Below, piece by piece: positions 23,992-31,288 of a stretch of DNA of 40,260 nucleotides. Under the pieces are notes generated by a model. That model was given only the letters and a program-made list of their open reading frames with translations. It searched no databases and had not been told where the DNA came from. The DNA is from Sphingomonas sp. CCH9-E2 (GTDB lineage: Bacteria; Pseudomonadota; Alphaproteobacteria; Sphingomonadales; Sphingomonadaceae). The first letter of the stretch is position 1. Each line of letters starts with the position of its first letter. The stretch lies in assembly GCF_001557215.1 (NCBI RefSeq), contig NZ_LSJM01000257.1, positions 1-40,260 on the forward strand. Direction: 5' to 3'. A program made the translations under genes and the position numbers.

Positions 23992-24987
23992 TTACCCCCG
24001 CTCCGCCAGTTTGCGCTCCCAGGCGAGGGCATCGCGGACAATGCGCTCGAGATCGTCAAATTGCGGCCGCCACGGCAGCGCCGCGAGGATCGCACGATTG
24101 TCCGACACCAGTTCATCGGGATCGCCCGCGCGGCGGCCCTCCAGCCGGCGCTCGATCGTGACATTGGTCACCCGATCGACCGCGTCGAGCACTTCGAGCA
24201 CCGAATAGCCGCGGCCATAGCCGGCGTTGAGCGTGTGGCTCGCCGTCGGATCGGCGATCAGCAGGTCGAGCGCATGGACATGCGCGGCGGCGAGATCGCT
24301 GACATGGATATAGTCGCGCACCCCGGTGCCGTCGGGCGTGGCAAAGTCGGTGCCGAACACCGAAACGCCGTCGCGCTTGCCCGTCGCCGCCTCGACCGCG
24401 ACCTTGATCAGGTGCGTGGCCCCCGCCGTGCTCTGGCCGCTGCGGCCTTGGGGATCGGCGCCGGCGACGTTGAAATAGCGCAGTGCACAATAGTTGATCG
24501 GGTGGGCGGCGGCGACGTCCTTCAGCATGATCTCGGTCATCAGCTTGGACATGCCATAGGGGTTGATCGGCTGCTTCGGTGCATCCTCGCGTACCGGAAC
24601 AACCTCAGGAATTCCGTAGGTTGCGGCGGTGGAGGAGAAGATGAAATGCTTCACGCCCTCCGCCACCGCGCTCTCGATCAGGCTGCGGCTGGCGGCGGTG
24701 TTGTTGCGGTAATATTTGAGCGGGTCGCTGACCGATTCCGGCACCACCACCGACCCGGCGAAATGCATGATCGCGGTGACCCCGTGGTCACGGATCGCGG
24801 CGCGGACCTTGTCCTCATCGGCGATATTGGCGACGATTAGCGCTGCACGCGGGTCGACCGCCCAGTCGAAACCCGTGACCAGATTGTCCAGAACGACGAC
24901 GCGCCAGCCCGCGTCGAGCAGCGCGAGCACCGCATGGCTGCCGATATAGCCCGCCCCGCCCGTCACCATCACCGTGCCGTCGCGCAT
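23992..24987 (-). CDS. galE: UDP-glucose 4-epimerase GalE
   Basis: Interconverts UDP-glucose and UDP-galactose (or the N-acetyl forms), supplying sugars for surface polysaccharides. The 331-residue extended short-chain dehydrogenase shows the NAD-binding GGAGYIGSH (10-18), the catalytic SST region (118-120), Tyr144-x3-Lys148 (NPYGMSKLMTE), and the GalE hallmarks RYFNVAGADP, GVRDYIHVSDLAAAH and LNAGYGRGYSV. NVAGADP...HLIKVA is typical of true GalE rather than of the WbpP group. It is first in a likely operon with the TPR and MarC-family genes. It is divergent from msrA. Confidence 0.93.
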   Translation of the reverse strand: MRDGTVMVTGGAGYIGSHAVLALLDAGWRVVVLDNLVTGFDWAVDPRAALIVANIADEDKVRAAIRDHGVTAIMHFAGSVVVPESVSDPLKYYRNNTAASRSLIESAVAEGVKHFIFSSTAATYGIPEVVPVREDAPKQPINPYGMSKLMTEIMLKDVAAAHPINYCALRYFNVAGADPQGRSGQSTAGATHLIKVAVEAATGKRDGVSVFGTDFATPDGTGVRDYIHVSDLAAAHVHALDLLIADPTASHTLNAGYGRGYSVLEVLDAVDRVTNVTIERRLEGRRAGDPDELVSDNRAILAALPWRPQFDDLERIVRDALAWERKLAERG

Positions 24988-25068
24988 TCCCGTCGATCCC
25001 CTGATTGGCCCCTAGTTAGCCGTGCCGCTCAACCCTATCTTGCCGTCCGTAGCAAGGAGTTGAAGCGC

Positions 25069-25614
25069 ATGACTACCGAAACCGCAATTCTCGCGGGTGG
25101 TTGCTTCTGGTGTGTGGAAGCGGTGTTCAAGGACCTGATCGGCGTCGAGACGGTCGAAAGCGGCTATATCGGCGGGCATGTCGACAATCCCACCTACAAG
25201 GCGGTGTGCGGCGGCGATACCGGCCATGCCGAGGCGCTGAAGGTGACGTTCGATCCGACGCAGATCCGCTATGACGACCTGCTCGACATCTTCTTCGCGA
25301 CGCATGATCCGACGACGCTGAACCGTCAGGGCGGCGATGTCGGCACGCAATATCGCTCGGCGATCTTCCCGCAGTCGCCCGAGCAGGAAGCGGCGGCGCG
25401 CGCGGGGATCGAACGCAACGCCAGCGAATGGCCCGCGCCGATCGTCACCACCATCGAACATGCCGACACCTGGTGGCCGGCCGAGGATTATCACCAGAAT
25501 TACTGGGAAGGCGAAGGCCAGCGGAACCCGTACTGCCTCGGCGTCATCCCGCCCAAGCTGAACAAGCTGCGCAAGAGCTTTGCCGAGCGGCTGAAGGCCA
25601 AGGCGGGGGCGTAA
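25069..25614 (+). CDS. msrA: Peptide-methionine (S)-S-oxide reductase MsrA
   Basis: Reduces the S-epimer of methionine sulfoxide in proteins, using thioredoxin. The 181-residue protein has the active site GCFWC at 11-15 (Cys12 nucleophile, Phe13-Trp14 pocket), GYIGG, the DPTTLNRQGGDVGTQYRSAIF block and the DYHQNYW segment near the C-terminus. A further Cys in NPYCLGVIPPK may act as the resolving residue. No fused MsrB domain and no signal peptide, so it is cytoplasmic. The ATG at 25069 follows AAGGAG at nine bases; the longer in-frame reading from 24934 is Arg-rich noise. Confidence 0.96.
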   Translation: MTTETAILAGGCFWCVEAVFKDLIGVETVESGYIGGHVDNPTYKAVCGGDTGHAEALKVTFDPTQIRYDDLLDIFFATHDPTTLNRQGGDVGTQYRSAIFPQSPEQEAAARAGIERNASEWPAPIVTTIEHADTWWPAEDYHQNYWEGEGQRNPYCLGVIPPKLNKLRKSFAERLKAKAGA

Positions 25615-25620
25615 CCCCAT

Positions 25621-25649
25621 CGTCGCCCCGGGCTTGACCCGGGGCGACG
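25621..25649. terminator. GC-rich hairpin between convergent genes, CGTCGCCCCGGG type
   Basis: A perfect 12-bp stem (25621-25632 with 25638-25649) and the loop CTTGA. It lies between the msrA stop and the stop of the facing tsaC gene. The CCCGGGCTTGACCCGGGG form is a common interspersed hairpin in alphaproteobacteria. It has no U-tract but its place suggests a bidirectional transcript end. Confidence 0.7.
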
Positions 25650-25654
25650 AACGT

Positions 25655-26593
25655 TTAGCGGGTGGCTGCCCGCTTCAGCCGGTCGTTGATGGCGAGGCCG
25701 ATGCCGTCCTCCGGCACCGCTGCGACCGCGATGGCCGTCCGGTCGCTGGCATCCGCGCGGTGGAGTGCGTCGAACAGGCGGGCGGCGGCCTCGGTCAGAT
25801 CGCCCGTCGCGGATAGCGAGTCATCGCCCGCGACCGCACCAAAGCCGATCAGCCATTCGCCCTCGCGCGCCTGCGTCGCGTTGAGCCGCAGCGGCTTGTG
25901 CGGGGCATAGTGGCTGGCAAGCTGGCCCGGCGCTTCGATCGCCTCCCCTGCCCCCGCCAGCCAGCGCCCGATCTCGCGCTCGATTTCAGCCGCCGACACC
26001 GGACCGGGGCGCAGCAGGCGCGGTTGCGGGCCGACCGCGACGATGGTCGATTCGATCCCGCCGCTGGTCGCACCATCGTCGATGATCAGCGGGATGCGGC
26101 CTGCAAGCGATGCGGCGACATGGGCGGCGCGGGTCGGGCTGATGCTTCCGCTGGCATTGGCCGAGGGCGCGGCGAGCGGCTTTCCGGTGGCCGTCAGCAA
26201 TGCCTGCATCGCGCGATGCTGCGGCACCCGGATCGCGACGGTGGACAGCCCGGCGGTGACCAGCCCGGCAATCGGCGCATCCGGGCGCAGCGGCAGCACC
26301 AGGGTCAGCGGGCCGGGCCAGAAGGCATCGGCGAGCGCGCGCGCATCGCGGTCGAACATCGCGATCGCCTCAGCCGCGCGACGGTCGGCGACATGGACGA
26401 TCAGCGGGTTGAAACTCGGCCGCCCCTTGGCCGCATAGATGCCCGCCACCGCCTCCGCATCGGTTGCGTCGGCGGCGAGGCCATAGACCGTCTCGGTCGG
26501 AGTCGCGACGCATCCGCCCGCTGCAATGATCGCGGCAGCCTCGGCAATGGCAGCCTCGCCGTAGGGTAAGATGCGGGGATTTGGCGCGGTCAT
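25655..26593 (-). CDS. tsaC: L-threonylcarbamoyladenylate synthase (TsaC/Sua5 type)
   Basis: Makes threonylcarbamoyl-AMP from threonine, bicarbonate and ATP for the t6A modification of tRNAs that read ANN codons. The 312 residues include a YrdC domain (about 8-200; TPTETVYGLAADA, YAAKGRPSFNPLIVHV, FWPGPLTLVL, SANASGSISPT) and a C-terminal Sua5 domain (about 215-312) beginning after the linker motif APGQLASHYAPHKPL, which closes the active site. The two-domain length identifies the Sua5 type rather than short TsaC. It is divergent from the acyl-CoA dehydrogenase gene with 48 bases between starts. Confidence 0.94.
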   Translation of the reverse strand: MTAPNPRILPYGEAAIAEAAAIIAAGGCVATPTETVYGLAADATDAEAVAGIYAAKGRPSFNPLIVHVADRRAAEAIAMFDRDARALADAFWPGPLTLVLPLRPDAPIAGLVTAGLSTVAIRVPQHRAMQALLTATGKPLAAPSANASGSISPTRAAHVAASLAGRIPLIIDDGATSGGIESTIVAVGPQPRLLRPGPVSAAEIEREIGRWLAGAGEAIEAPGQLASHYAPHKPLRLNATQAREGEWLIGFGAVAGDDSLSATGDLTEAAARLFDALHRADASDRTAIAVAAVPEDGIGLAINDRLKRAATR

Positions 26594-26641
26594 TTGCCAT
26601 CGCTATAGCGCAGGGAAAAGCGCCGCAAGAGAGAGGACGAA

Positions 26642-28333
26642 ATGAGCTTCACCCCCGCCATCGCCGAACAGCGTTTCGTGCTGGAGCATGTCGCGCAAAT
26701 CGCGGACCTGGGCGTCGAGTCCGACATCCTCGACGCGGTGCTGGAAGGGGCAGGTGCGTTCGCCGCGGGCGAATGGGCGCCGCTCGACCGCGCGGGCGAC
26801 ACCGTCGGCGCGAAATGGTCGCCTGAGGGCGTGACCATGCCGGACGGCTATCGCGCGGCGTATCAAGCCTATGTCGAGGGCGGCTGGGGCACGATCGGAT
26901 CGCCCGAAGCCTATGGCGGCCAGGGCCTGCCCTTTGCGCTGTCGACCGCAGTGCTGGAGACGCTGGGCAGCGCGAATATGGGCTTTGCGCTGTGCCCGAC
27001 GCTGACCGTCGGCGCGATCGAGTCGCTGATGCACCATGGCACGCCCGAGCAGCAGGCAGCGTATCTCCCCAAGCTGGCGACCGGCGAATGGACCGGTACG
27101 ATGAACCTGACCGAACCCCAGGCGGGATCGGATGTCGGCGCGCTCAAGACCAAGGCCGAGCCGCGCGCCGACGGCAAGTGGAGCATCAGCGGGACCAAGA
27201 TTTATATCAGCTTTGGCGACCATGATCTGGCCGACAATATCGTCCATCTGGTGCTGGCGCGCACGCCGGGGGCACCGGCGGGGACCAAGGGCATTTCGCT
27301 GTTCCTGGTGCCGAAATACCGGCTGAACGCCGATGGCACGCCGGGCGAGTTCAACGATGTCCGGGTGGTGTCGATCGAGCACAAGATGGGCCTCCATGCT
27401 TCCCCCACCTGTGTCCTCAGCTTCGGCGATAATGGCGATTGCATCGGCGAGCTGATCGGCCCGGAAATGGGTGGCATGCGCGCCATGTTCACGATGATGA
27501 ACAATGCGCGGCTCAATGTCGGGCTGCAGGGCGTGCAGGTCGCCGAGCGCGCAACCCAGCGTGCCGTCGCCTATGCCCGCGAGCGGGTGCAGGGCGTGCG
27601 CGAGGGCAAGCCCGCGACGATCGTCGAATTCCCCGATGTCCGCCGCATGCTGATGCGGATGAAGGCGCAGACGATGGCGGCGCGCGCGCTCGTCTATCTG
27701 GCGGCGGCGCAGGTCGACCGCGCCAATGGCGGCGACGCAACGGCGCGCGCGCTGCTCGAGCTGCTCACCCCGCTCGCCAAGGCGCACGGCACCGATATCG
27801 GGTGCGAAGTGACCAGCATCGGCATCCAGGTCCATGGCGGCATGGGCTATATCGAGGAGACCGGCGCCGCCCAGCATTTCCGCGACGCGCGCATCACCCC
27901 GATCTATGAGGGCACCAACGGCATCCAGGCCGCCGATCTGGTCGGGCGCAAGCTCAACATGGATGGCGGCGCCACGCTGACGACGCTGCTCGCTCGGATG
28001 AAGGCCGACGCGCAGGATGCCGGGCTGATCGCGCTGATCGACGCGTGCGCGGAGGTGACGCAGCATATGCTGGCGAGCGCGATGGATGACCGGCTGGCGG
28101 GCAGCTACCCGTTTTTGACCATGCTCTCCACCGCCGTGTGCGGATGGCTGATGGAAGCGCAGGGGCGGATCGCGGCGGGGGCGCAAGGCGACCCGGCATT
28201 TCTGGCGATGAAGGCTGCGGCGGCGCGCTTCTATGTCGCGCAGATCGTGCCGGAGGCGATGGGGCTGAAGGCTGCGGCGATGGCGAGCGCGGAAGCGCTT
28301 TACGCCGTCGATGCGGAGACGTTTGCGGCCTGA
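26642..28333 (+). CDS. Acyl-CoA dehydrogenase, long form with extra C-terminal domain
   Basis: An FAD flavoenzyme that introduces a double bond in an acyl-CoA, probably in fatty-acid or related oxidation. The 563 residues contain N-terminal, middle (MNLTEPQAGSDVGALKTKA, 154-172) and C-terminal dehydrogenase domains, with the catalytic base Glu423 in TPIYEGTNGIQA. Beyond about 450 there is an additional helical domain typical of the long family that includes DmdC (methylmercaptopropionyl-CoA dehydrogenase). No other dimethylsulfoniopropionate gene is nearby, so a general acyl-CoA substrate is as likely. The ATG at 26642 follows GAGAGGA. Its last 34 bases overlap the facing ABC ATPase gene. Confidence 0.92.
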   Translation: MSFTPAIAEQRFVLEHVAQIADLGVESDILDAVLEGAGAFAAGEWAPLDRAGDTVGAKWSPEGVTMPDGYRAAYQAYVEGGWGTIGSPEAYGGQGLPFALSTAVLETLGSANMGFALCPTLTVGAIESLMHHGTPEQQAAYLPKLATGEWTGTMNLTEPQAGSDVGALKTKAEPRADGKWSISGTKIYISFGDHDLADNIVHLVLARTPGAPAGTKGISLFLVPKYRLNADGTPGEFNDVRVVSIEHKMGLHASPTCVLSFGDNGDCIGELIGPEMGGMRAMFTMMNNARLNVGLQGVQVAERATQRAVAYARERVQGVREGKPATIVEFPDVRRMLMRMKAQTMAARALVYLAAAQVDRANGGDATARALLELLTPLAKAHGTDIGCEVTSIGIQVHGGMGYIEETGAAQHFRDARITPIYEGTNGIQAADLVGRKLNMDGGATLTTLLARMKADAQDAGLIALIDACAEVTQHMLASAMDDRLAGSYPFLTMLSTAVCGWLMEAQGRIAAGAQGDPAFLAMKAAAARFYVAQIVPEAMGLKAAAMASAEALYAVDAETFAA

Positions 28334-29046
28334 CCGCGCAGATGCGTGATCGTCTGCGCTTCGAATGCGGCGGGGTCGTTGCGCGCGCTTGCGAGCGCAG
28401 CGGCATCGAGTTCGAGCGCGATGCGACCTTCGGCCAATAGCGCGCCGACCTGACACGCGCTGCTGAGCGTCGCGAGATCGTGGAGCGCGGTGACCAGGGT
28501 CAACCCGGCGGCAACCCGCGCGGCGAGCGCGTGGCGCAGGTCATAGGCCGCGACCGGATCGAGCCAGTTGAAGGGTTCGTCGAGGATCACGATGTCCTGC
28601 CCCGCGGCGAAGGCACAGGCGATGGCGATACGCTGGCGCTGTCCCGCCGAACAGGCACCGATGCGGCGGTCGAGCAATGGGGCGAGCACCAGCGCGTCGG
28701 CGATGCTCCCAATTGCCGCCAGTGCGCGGTCGGAGTCGCCCGCGACGATCCCCAGCACCGCGCGACCCGTCACCGCGGCAGGCAGCATCACGGCATCGGG
28801 GGCATAGCCGATCGCAGCTGCCCGGAACGCACGGTCGGCGCTATGGTCCGCGCCGTCGATCCGCACGACGCCGCCCTGCACTTCCAAACGTCCCGCTACC
28901 GCGCGCAGATAACTGGTCTTGCCCGATCCGTTGGCGCCGATCAGTCCGAACCAGTTGCCGCGTTCGATCGAGAGCGAAATGTCGCGCACGGCAACCACCC
29001 CGTCGCGCAGGACCGACAGGTTCGTGGTGCCGACCGCCTCGGTCAT
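28300..29046 (-). CDS. ABC transporter ATP-binding protein
   Basis: A 248-residue nucleotide-binding subunit: Walker A GANGSGKTS (about 38-46), signature SAGQRQRIAIA (about 132-142), Walker B IVILDEPFNWLDP, and a switch His in TALHDLA. It works with the membrane protein encoded just upstream, whose stop overlaps this start in ATGA. The signature Ser-Ala-Gly-Gln instead of LSGGQ is a mild deviation. The longer reading from 29475 lies inside the permease gene, so the ATG at 29046 was chosen. Substrate unknown; the YtrA-type regulator suggests export linked to envelope stress. Confidence 0.88.
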   Translation of the reverse strand: MTEAVGTTNLSVLRDGVVAVRDISLSIERGNWFGLIGANGSGKTSYLRAVAGRLEVQGGVVRIDGADHSADRAFRAAAIGYAPDAVMLPAAVTGRAVLGIVAGDSDRALAAIGSIADALVLAPLLDRRIGACSAGQRQRIAIACAFAAGQDIVILDEPFNWLDPVAAYDLRHALAARVAAGLTLVTALHDLATLSSACQVGALLAEGRIALELDAAALASARNDPAAFEAQTITHLRGQAANVSASTA

Positions 29047-30071
29047 GCCATGCTCCAGGTTGCGCGGGCGGCGCGACGGAGCAGGGCGAAGCCGACCATT
29101 GCGAGATACGGCACCAGCAGCGGCGGGAAGCCGGCGCCGAGCACCGCGCCACCAGCCGCGCCGAACAGCAGGATCATGTCGGCGTAGCGCTTCGAATAGG
29201 CGCGCAGGCTCCATATGCGGAGCAGCGTGAACAGGGCGACCGCGATGATCGCCAGCACGCACGGCCAAAAGGCGGACGGCGCGATCAGCAGCAGGAGCGG
29301 CAACAGGATCACGGCATAGCGTGCCGCCAGGCGGAGGTGCAGCGCGGCGCTGCGCCACGGGCCGTGCCCCGTGCGGGCCAGAAAGACGATGATGTCGGCA
29401 TCGACGCGGGTGAATGCGAGCATCGCCAGCGCCACCGATCCCGCCGGAGTGGCCAAGCGCAGAACGGGGTTCCAATGCGTCGGCAGCAGCAGGGCGAGCG
29501 CAAGACTCGCCAGCGCGGCGATCAGCGGGGCGAGAGTGCGCCAGCGCGGGTCACCGGCGAACAGCTGATACCCGCTGACCGCGTCTGCGGGCGAGAGCGA
29601 CCGGGTCGCGCGACGCAGCGGCTGCGCGCGGGGGTTGAGCCCGAGGAGGCGCAGGGGAAGCGATGCTGCGGCAATCGCGCCTGCCACCTGCCCAGCGAGC
29701 AGTGCGAGAATGGCGGACGAACCGGCGAGCGCGCCGAGTGCCACCAGCGCCAGCGCCACAAGTGCCAGGGCTGCCGCGAACAACTGCCGCTGCCCCACCG
29801 GATCGAGCGCCGCTACGGCGACTACCGATTCGCGCACCAGATGGTCGAGCCGCCGCCCTGTCGCGCGGATGCCGGCCCATCCGGCAAGCGCGCCGACAGC
29901 CGCTGCCACGCGGCTGTCGCGCAGCGCGGCGGCAACATCCGATCCGATGAAAAGTGCAAGCCCGAGCGCGACCATGACGGCCAGCATCAGCCAGTCGCGC
30001 CAACCCGGCAGCGCCAGGCTGGCCTCGCCCCGCACCACTGCCCACTCATGGCGCAGCAACGGGTGCATCAC
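29043..30071 (-). CDS. Probable ABC transporter membrane subunit, unrecognised family
   Basis: A 342-residue, very hydrophobic protein with about eight to ten predicted TM helices (for example 26-44, 98-116, 118-140, 185-203, 210-225, 255-275, 280-297, 310-335). I do not recognise it as a standard ABC-2 permease. A transport role is inferred from gene order: it sits between a GntR regulator and an ATPase with which it overlaps by four bases (ATGA). The basic segment RRATRSLSPADAV near the middle probably faces the cytoplasm. Confidence 0.6.
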   Translation of the reverse strand: MMHPLLRHEWAVVRGEASLALPGWRDWLMLAVMVALGLALFIGSDVAAALRDSRVAAAVGALAGWAGIRATGRRLDHLVRESVVAVAALDPVGQRQLFAAALALVALALVALGALAGSSAILALLAGQVAGAIAAASLPLRLLGLNPRAQPLRRATRSLSPADAVSGYQLFAGDPRWRTLAPLIAALASLALALLLPTHWNPVLRLATPAGSVALAMLAFTRVDADIIVFLARTGHGPWRSAALHLRLAARYAVILLPLLLLIAPSAFWPCVLAIIAVALFTLLRIWSLRAYSKRYADMILLFGAAGGAVLGAGFPPLLVPYLAMVGFALLRRAARATWSMA

Positions 30072-30087
30072 GCTGCGTCCGCCAGAA

Positions 30088-30444
30088 TCAGGCGATCTCG
30101 CGGTCCAGCAGTTCGTGGGCGCTGAGGCCGAGCAGGGCGATATGGTCGCGCACCTTGGGCCAGTATCCGGTGAGGAAGCGTTCGCGTTCGGCCAGTTTCA
30201 GCCGTTCGACCGCGCCGGGCAGGACGAACATGCCGACGCCGCGCCGCACCTCGACATAGCCGTCGTCCTGGAAGCTCTGATACGCCTTGGCCACGGTCAG
30301 GGGGTTGGCGCCATGTTCGGCGGCGAGCGCGCGCACCGATGGAAGCTGGTCCCCCGCCCGGTACTCGCCACGCAGGATCGCGGTCGCGATGCTGGCGCGC
30401 AGCTTCAGATACACCGGGCTGTCGTCATGTTCGAGCGCTGTCAT
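30088..30444 (-). CDS. YtrA-type GntR transcriptional regulator
   Basis: A short 118-residue GntR protein: winged helix at about 10-77 (PVYLKLRASIATAILRGEYRAGDQLPSVRALAAEHGANPLTVAKAYQ, then the wing VEVRRGVGMFV) and only a brief helical dimerisation tail, the layout of the YtrA subfamily. Such regulators usually repress the ABC transporter genes next to them. Here the permease and ATPase follow within one apparent operon (16-base gap, then a four-base overlap). The start codon seems to lie at or very close to the transcription start. Confidence 0.9.
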   Translation of the reverse strand: MTALEHDDSPVYLKLRASIATAILRGEYRAGDQLPSVRALAAEHGANPLTVAKAYQSFQDDGYVEVRRGVGMFVLPGAVERLKLAERERFLTGYWPKVRDHIALLGLSAHELLDREIA

Positions 30445-30460
30445 GCTGACTTAATACAGC
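30444..30460 (-). promoter_or_regulatory. GntR operon promoter and operator, apparently leaderless
   Basis: On the minus strand, TATTAA (30456-30451) is followed by six bases and then the ATG of the GntR gene, so transcription would begin at the start codon itself. There is no ribosome-binding site. The same stretch (30445-30460) is an imperfect palindrome GCTG-N2-TTAA-N2-CAGC that would cover the -10 region, as expected for autorepression. The -35 element is not obvious. Confidence 0.5.
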
Positions 30461-30514
30461 ACGGGGGATTAAAGTTCCACCCCCCATCGGGTTTCTACGG
30501 TAACTACCTGCCGC

Positions 30515-31096
30515 TCAACCAGCCCAGTTCGACACGATCGCGTCGAGGTCCGGGCGGGGTCGTTCTTCCAGCGGCTTGGCCGGGGTTCCGATAAAGACGA
30601 AACCCGCGATCCGCTCCGGCGCGGCACCGAACAGGTCGCGCACCGCGTCGCTGAACGCGGGCCAGCCGGTCAGCCAGTTGGCGGCGAAGCCATGCGCGTG
30701 CGCGGCGTGGAGCAGGTTCATCGTCGCCGCGCCGACCGACAATTCCTGTTCCCATAGCGGGATGTGGCTGCCGACCTTTGGCGAAAACAGGACGACGACC
30801 AACGTCGGCGATTGCCGGGCGAACTGCTCCATCGCTTCGATTTCGAGCCGCGCGGCGGTAGGGCGCTCGGCGCGATAGGCGTCGACCAGCCGCGCGGCAA
30901 AGGCGTCGCGCGCCTCCTGCGGCACCACCACGAAGCGCCACGGGGCGAGCTTGCCATGATCGGGCGTGCGCGCGGCGATGACGAGGATATCGCGCAGCTG
31001 CGCCGCATCCGGGCCGGGGGCGATCAGGTCGCGCGCCTTGCCCGAGCGGCGGGTGCGCAGCAGCGACAGCGGGGTGCTGGTGTCGTTGAAGTCCAT
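30515..31096 (-). CDS. Nitroreductase-family FMN protein (YdjA-like)
   Basis: A 193-residue flavin oxidoreductase. The opening LLRTRRSGKARDL and AARTPDHGKLAPWRFVVV hold FMN phosphate contacts, and SVGAATMNLLHAAHAHGFAANWLTGW plus VFIGTPAKPLEERPRPDLD are the later family motifs; the last resembles the YdjA group (small NAD(P)H nitroreductases). The natural substrate is unknown. It is divergent from the peptide transporter gene with a 17-bp palindrome in the spacer. Confidence 0.88.
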   Translation of the reverse strand: MDFNDTSTPLSLLRTRRSGKARDLIAPGPDAAQLRDILVIAARTPDHGKLAPWRFVVVPQEARDAFAARLVDAYRAERPTAARLEIEAMEQFARQSPTLVVVLFSPKVGSHIPLWEQELSVGAATMNLLHAAHAHGFAANWLTGWPAFSDAVRDLFGAAPERIAGFVFIGTPAKPLEERPRPDLDAIVSNWAG

Positions 31097-31137
31097 GTCC
31101 GCCCGTTAGCCGCTCCGCCCGGTCGCGCCAAGCGTTT

Positions 31138-31154
31138 TTGCGAACGGTTCGCAA
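31138..31154. promoter_or_regulatory. 17-bp palindrome TTGCGAACGGTTCGCAA, probable operator
   Basis: Perfect 8-bp arms around a central G, in the 192-base spacer between the divergent nitroreductase (starts 31096) and peptide transporter (starts about 31289) genes. It is 42 bases from the nitroreductase start. The length and symmetry fit a dimeric repressor site. No regulator gene is adjacent, so the binding protein is unknown. Confidence 0.55.
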
Positions 31155-31288
31155 GTCTTGCAGCGACCCCTGTGGTTACCAGTGTGACAATCAGGCTTCA
31201 CATGCGGGTGTTTGCCGCTAGTCTCCGCGCCCAGCCACCGGCCCGCATCGAACGGGCCGGATCAGAGATCGACATAAGGGGTTCGACC

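Noticed and set aside
26642..28333. Dimethylsulfoniopropionate degradation (DmdC) assignment
   Set aside because: The sequence fits the long acyl-CoA dehydrogenase group, but no dmdA, dmdB or dmdD is in the window, so only the general family is claimed.
26603..28456. A 617-codon open frame opposite the acyl-CoA dehydrogenase
   Set aside because: Shadow frame with no recognisable fold, fully antisense to a gene with catalytic residues in place.
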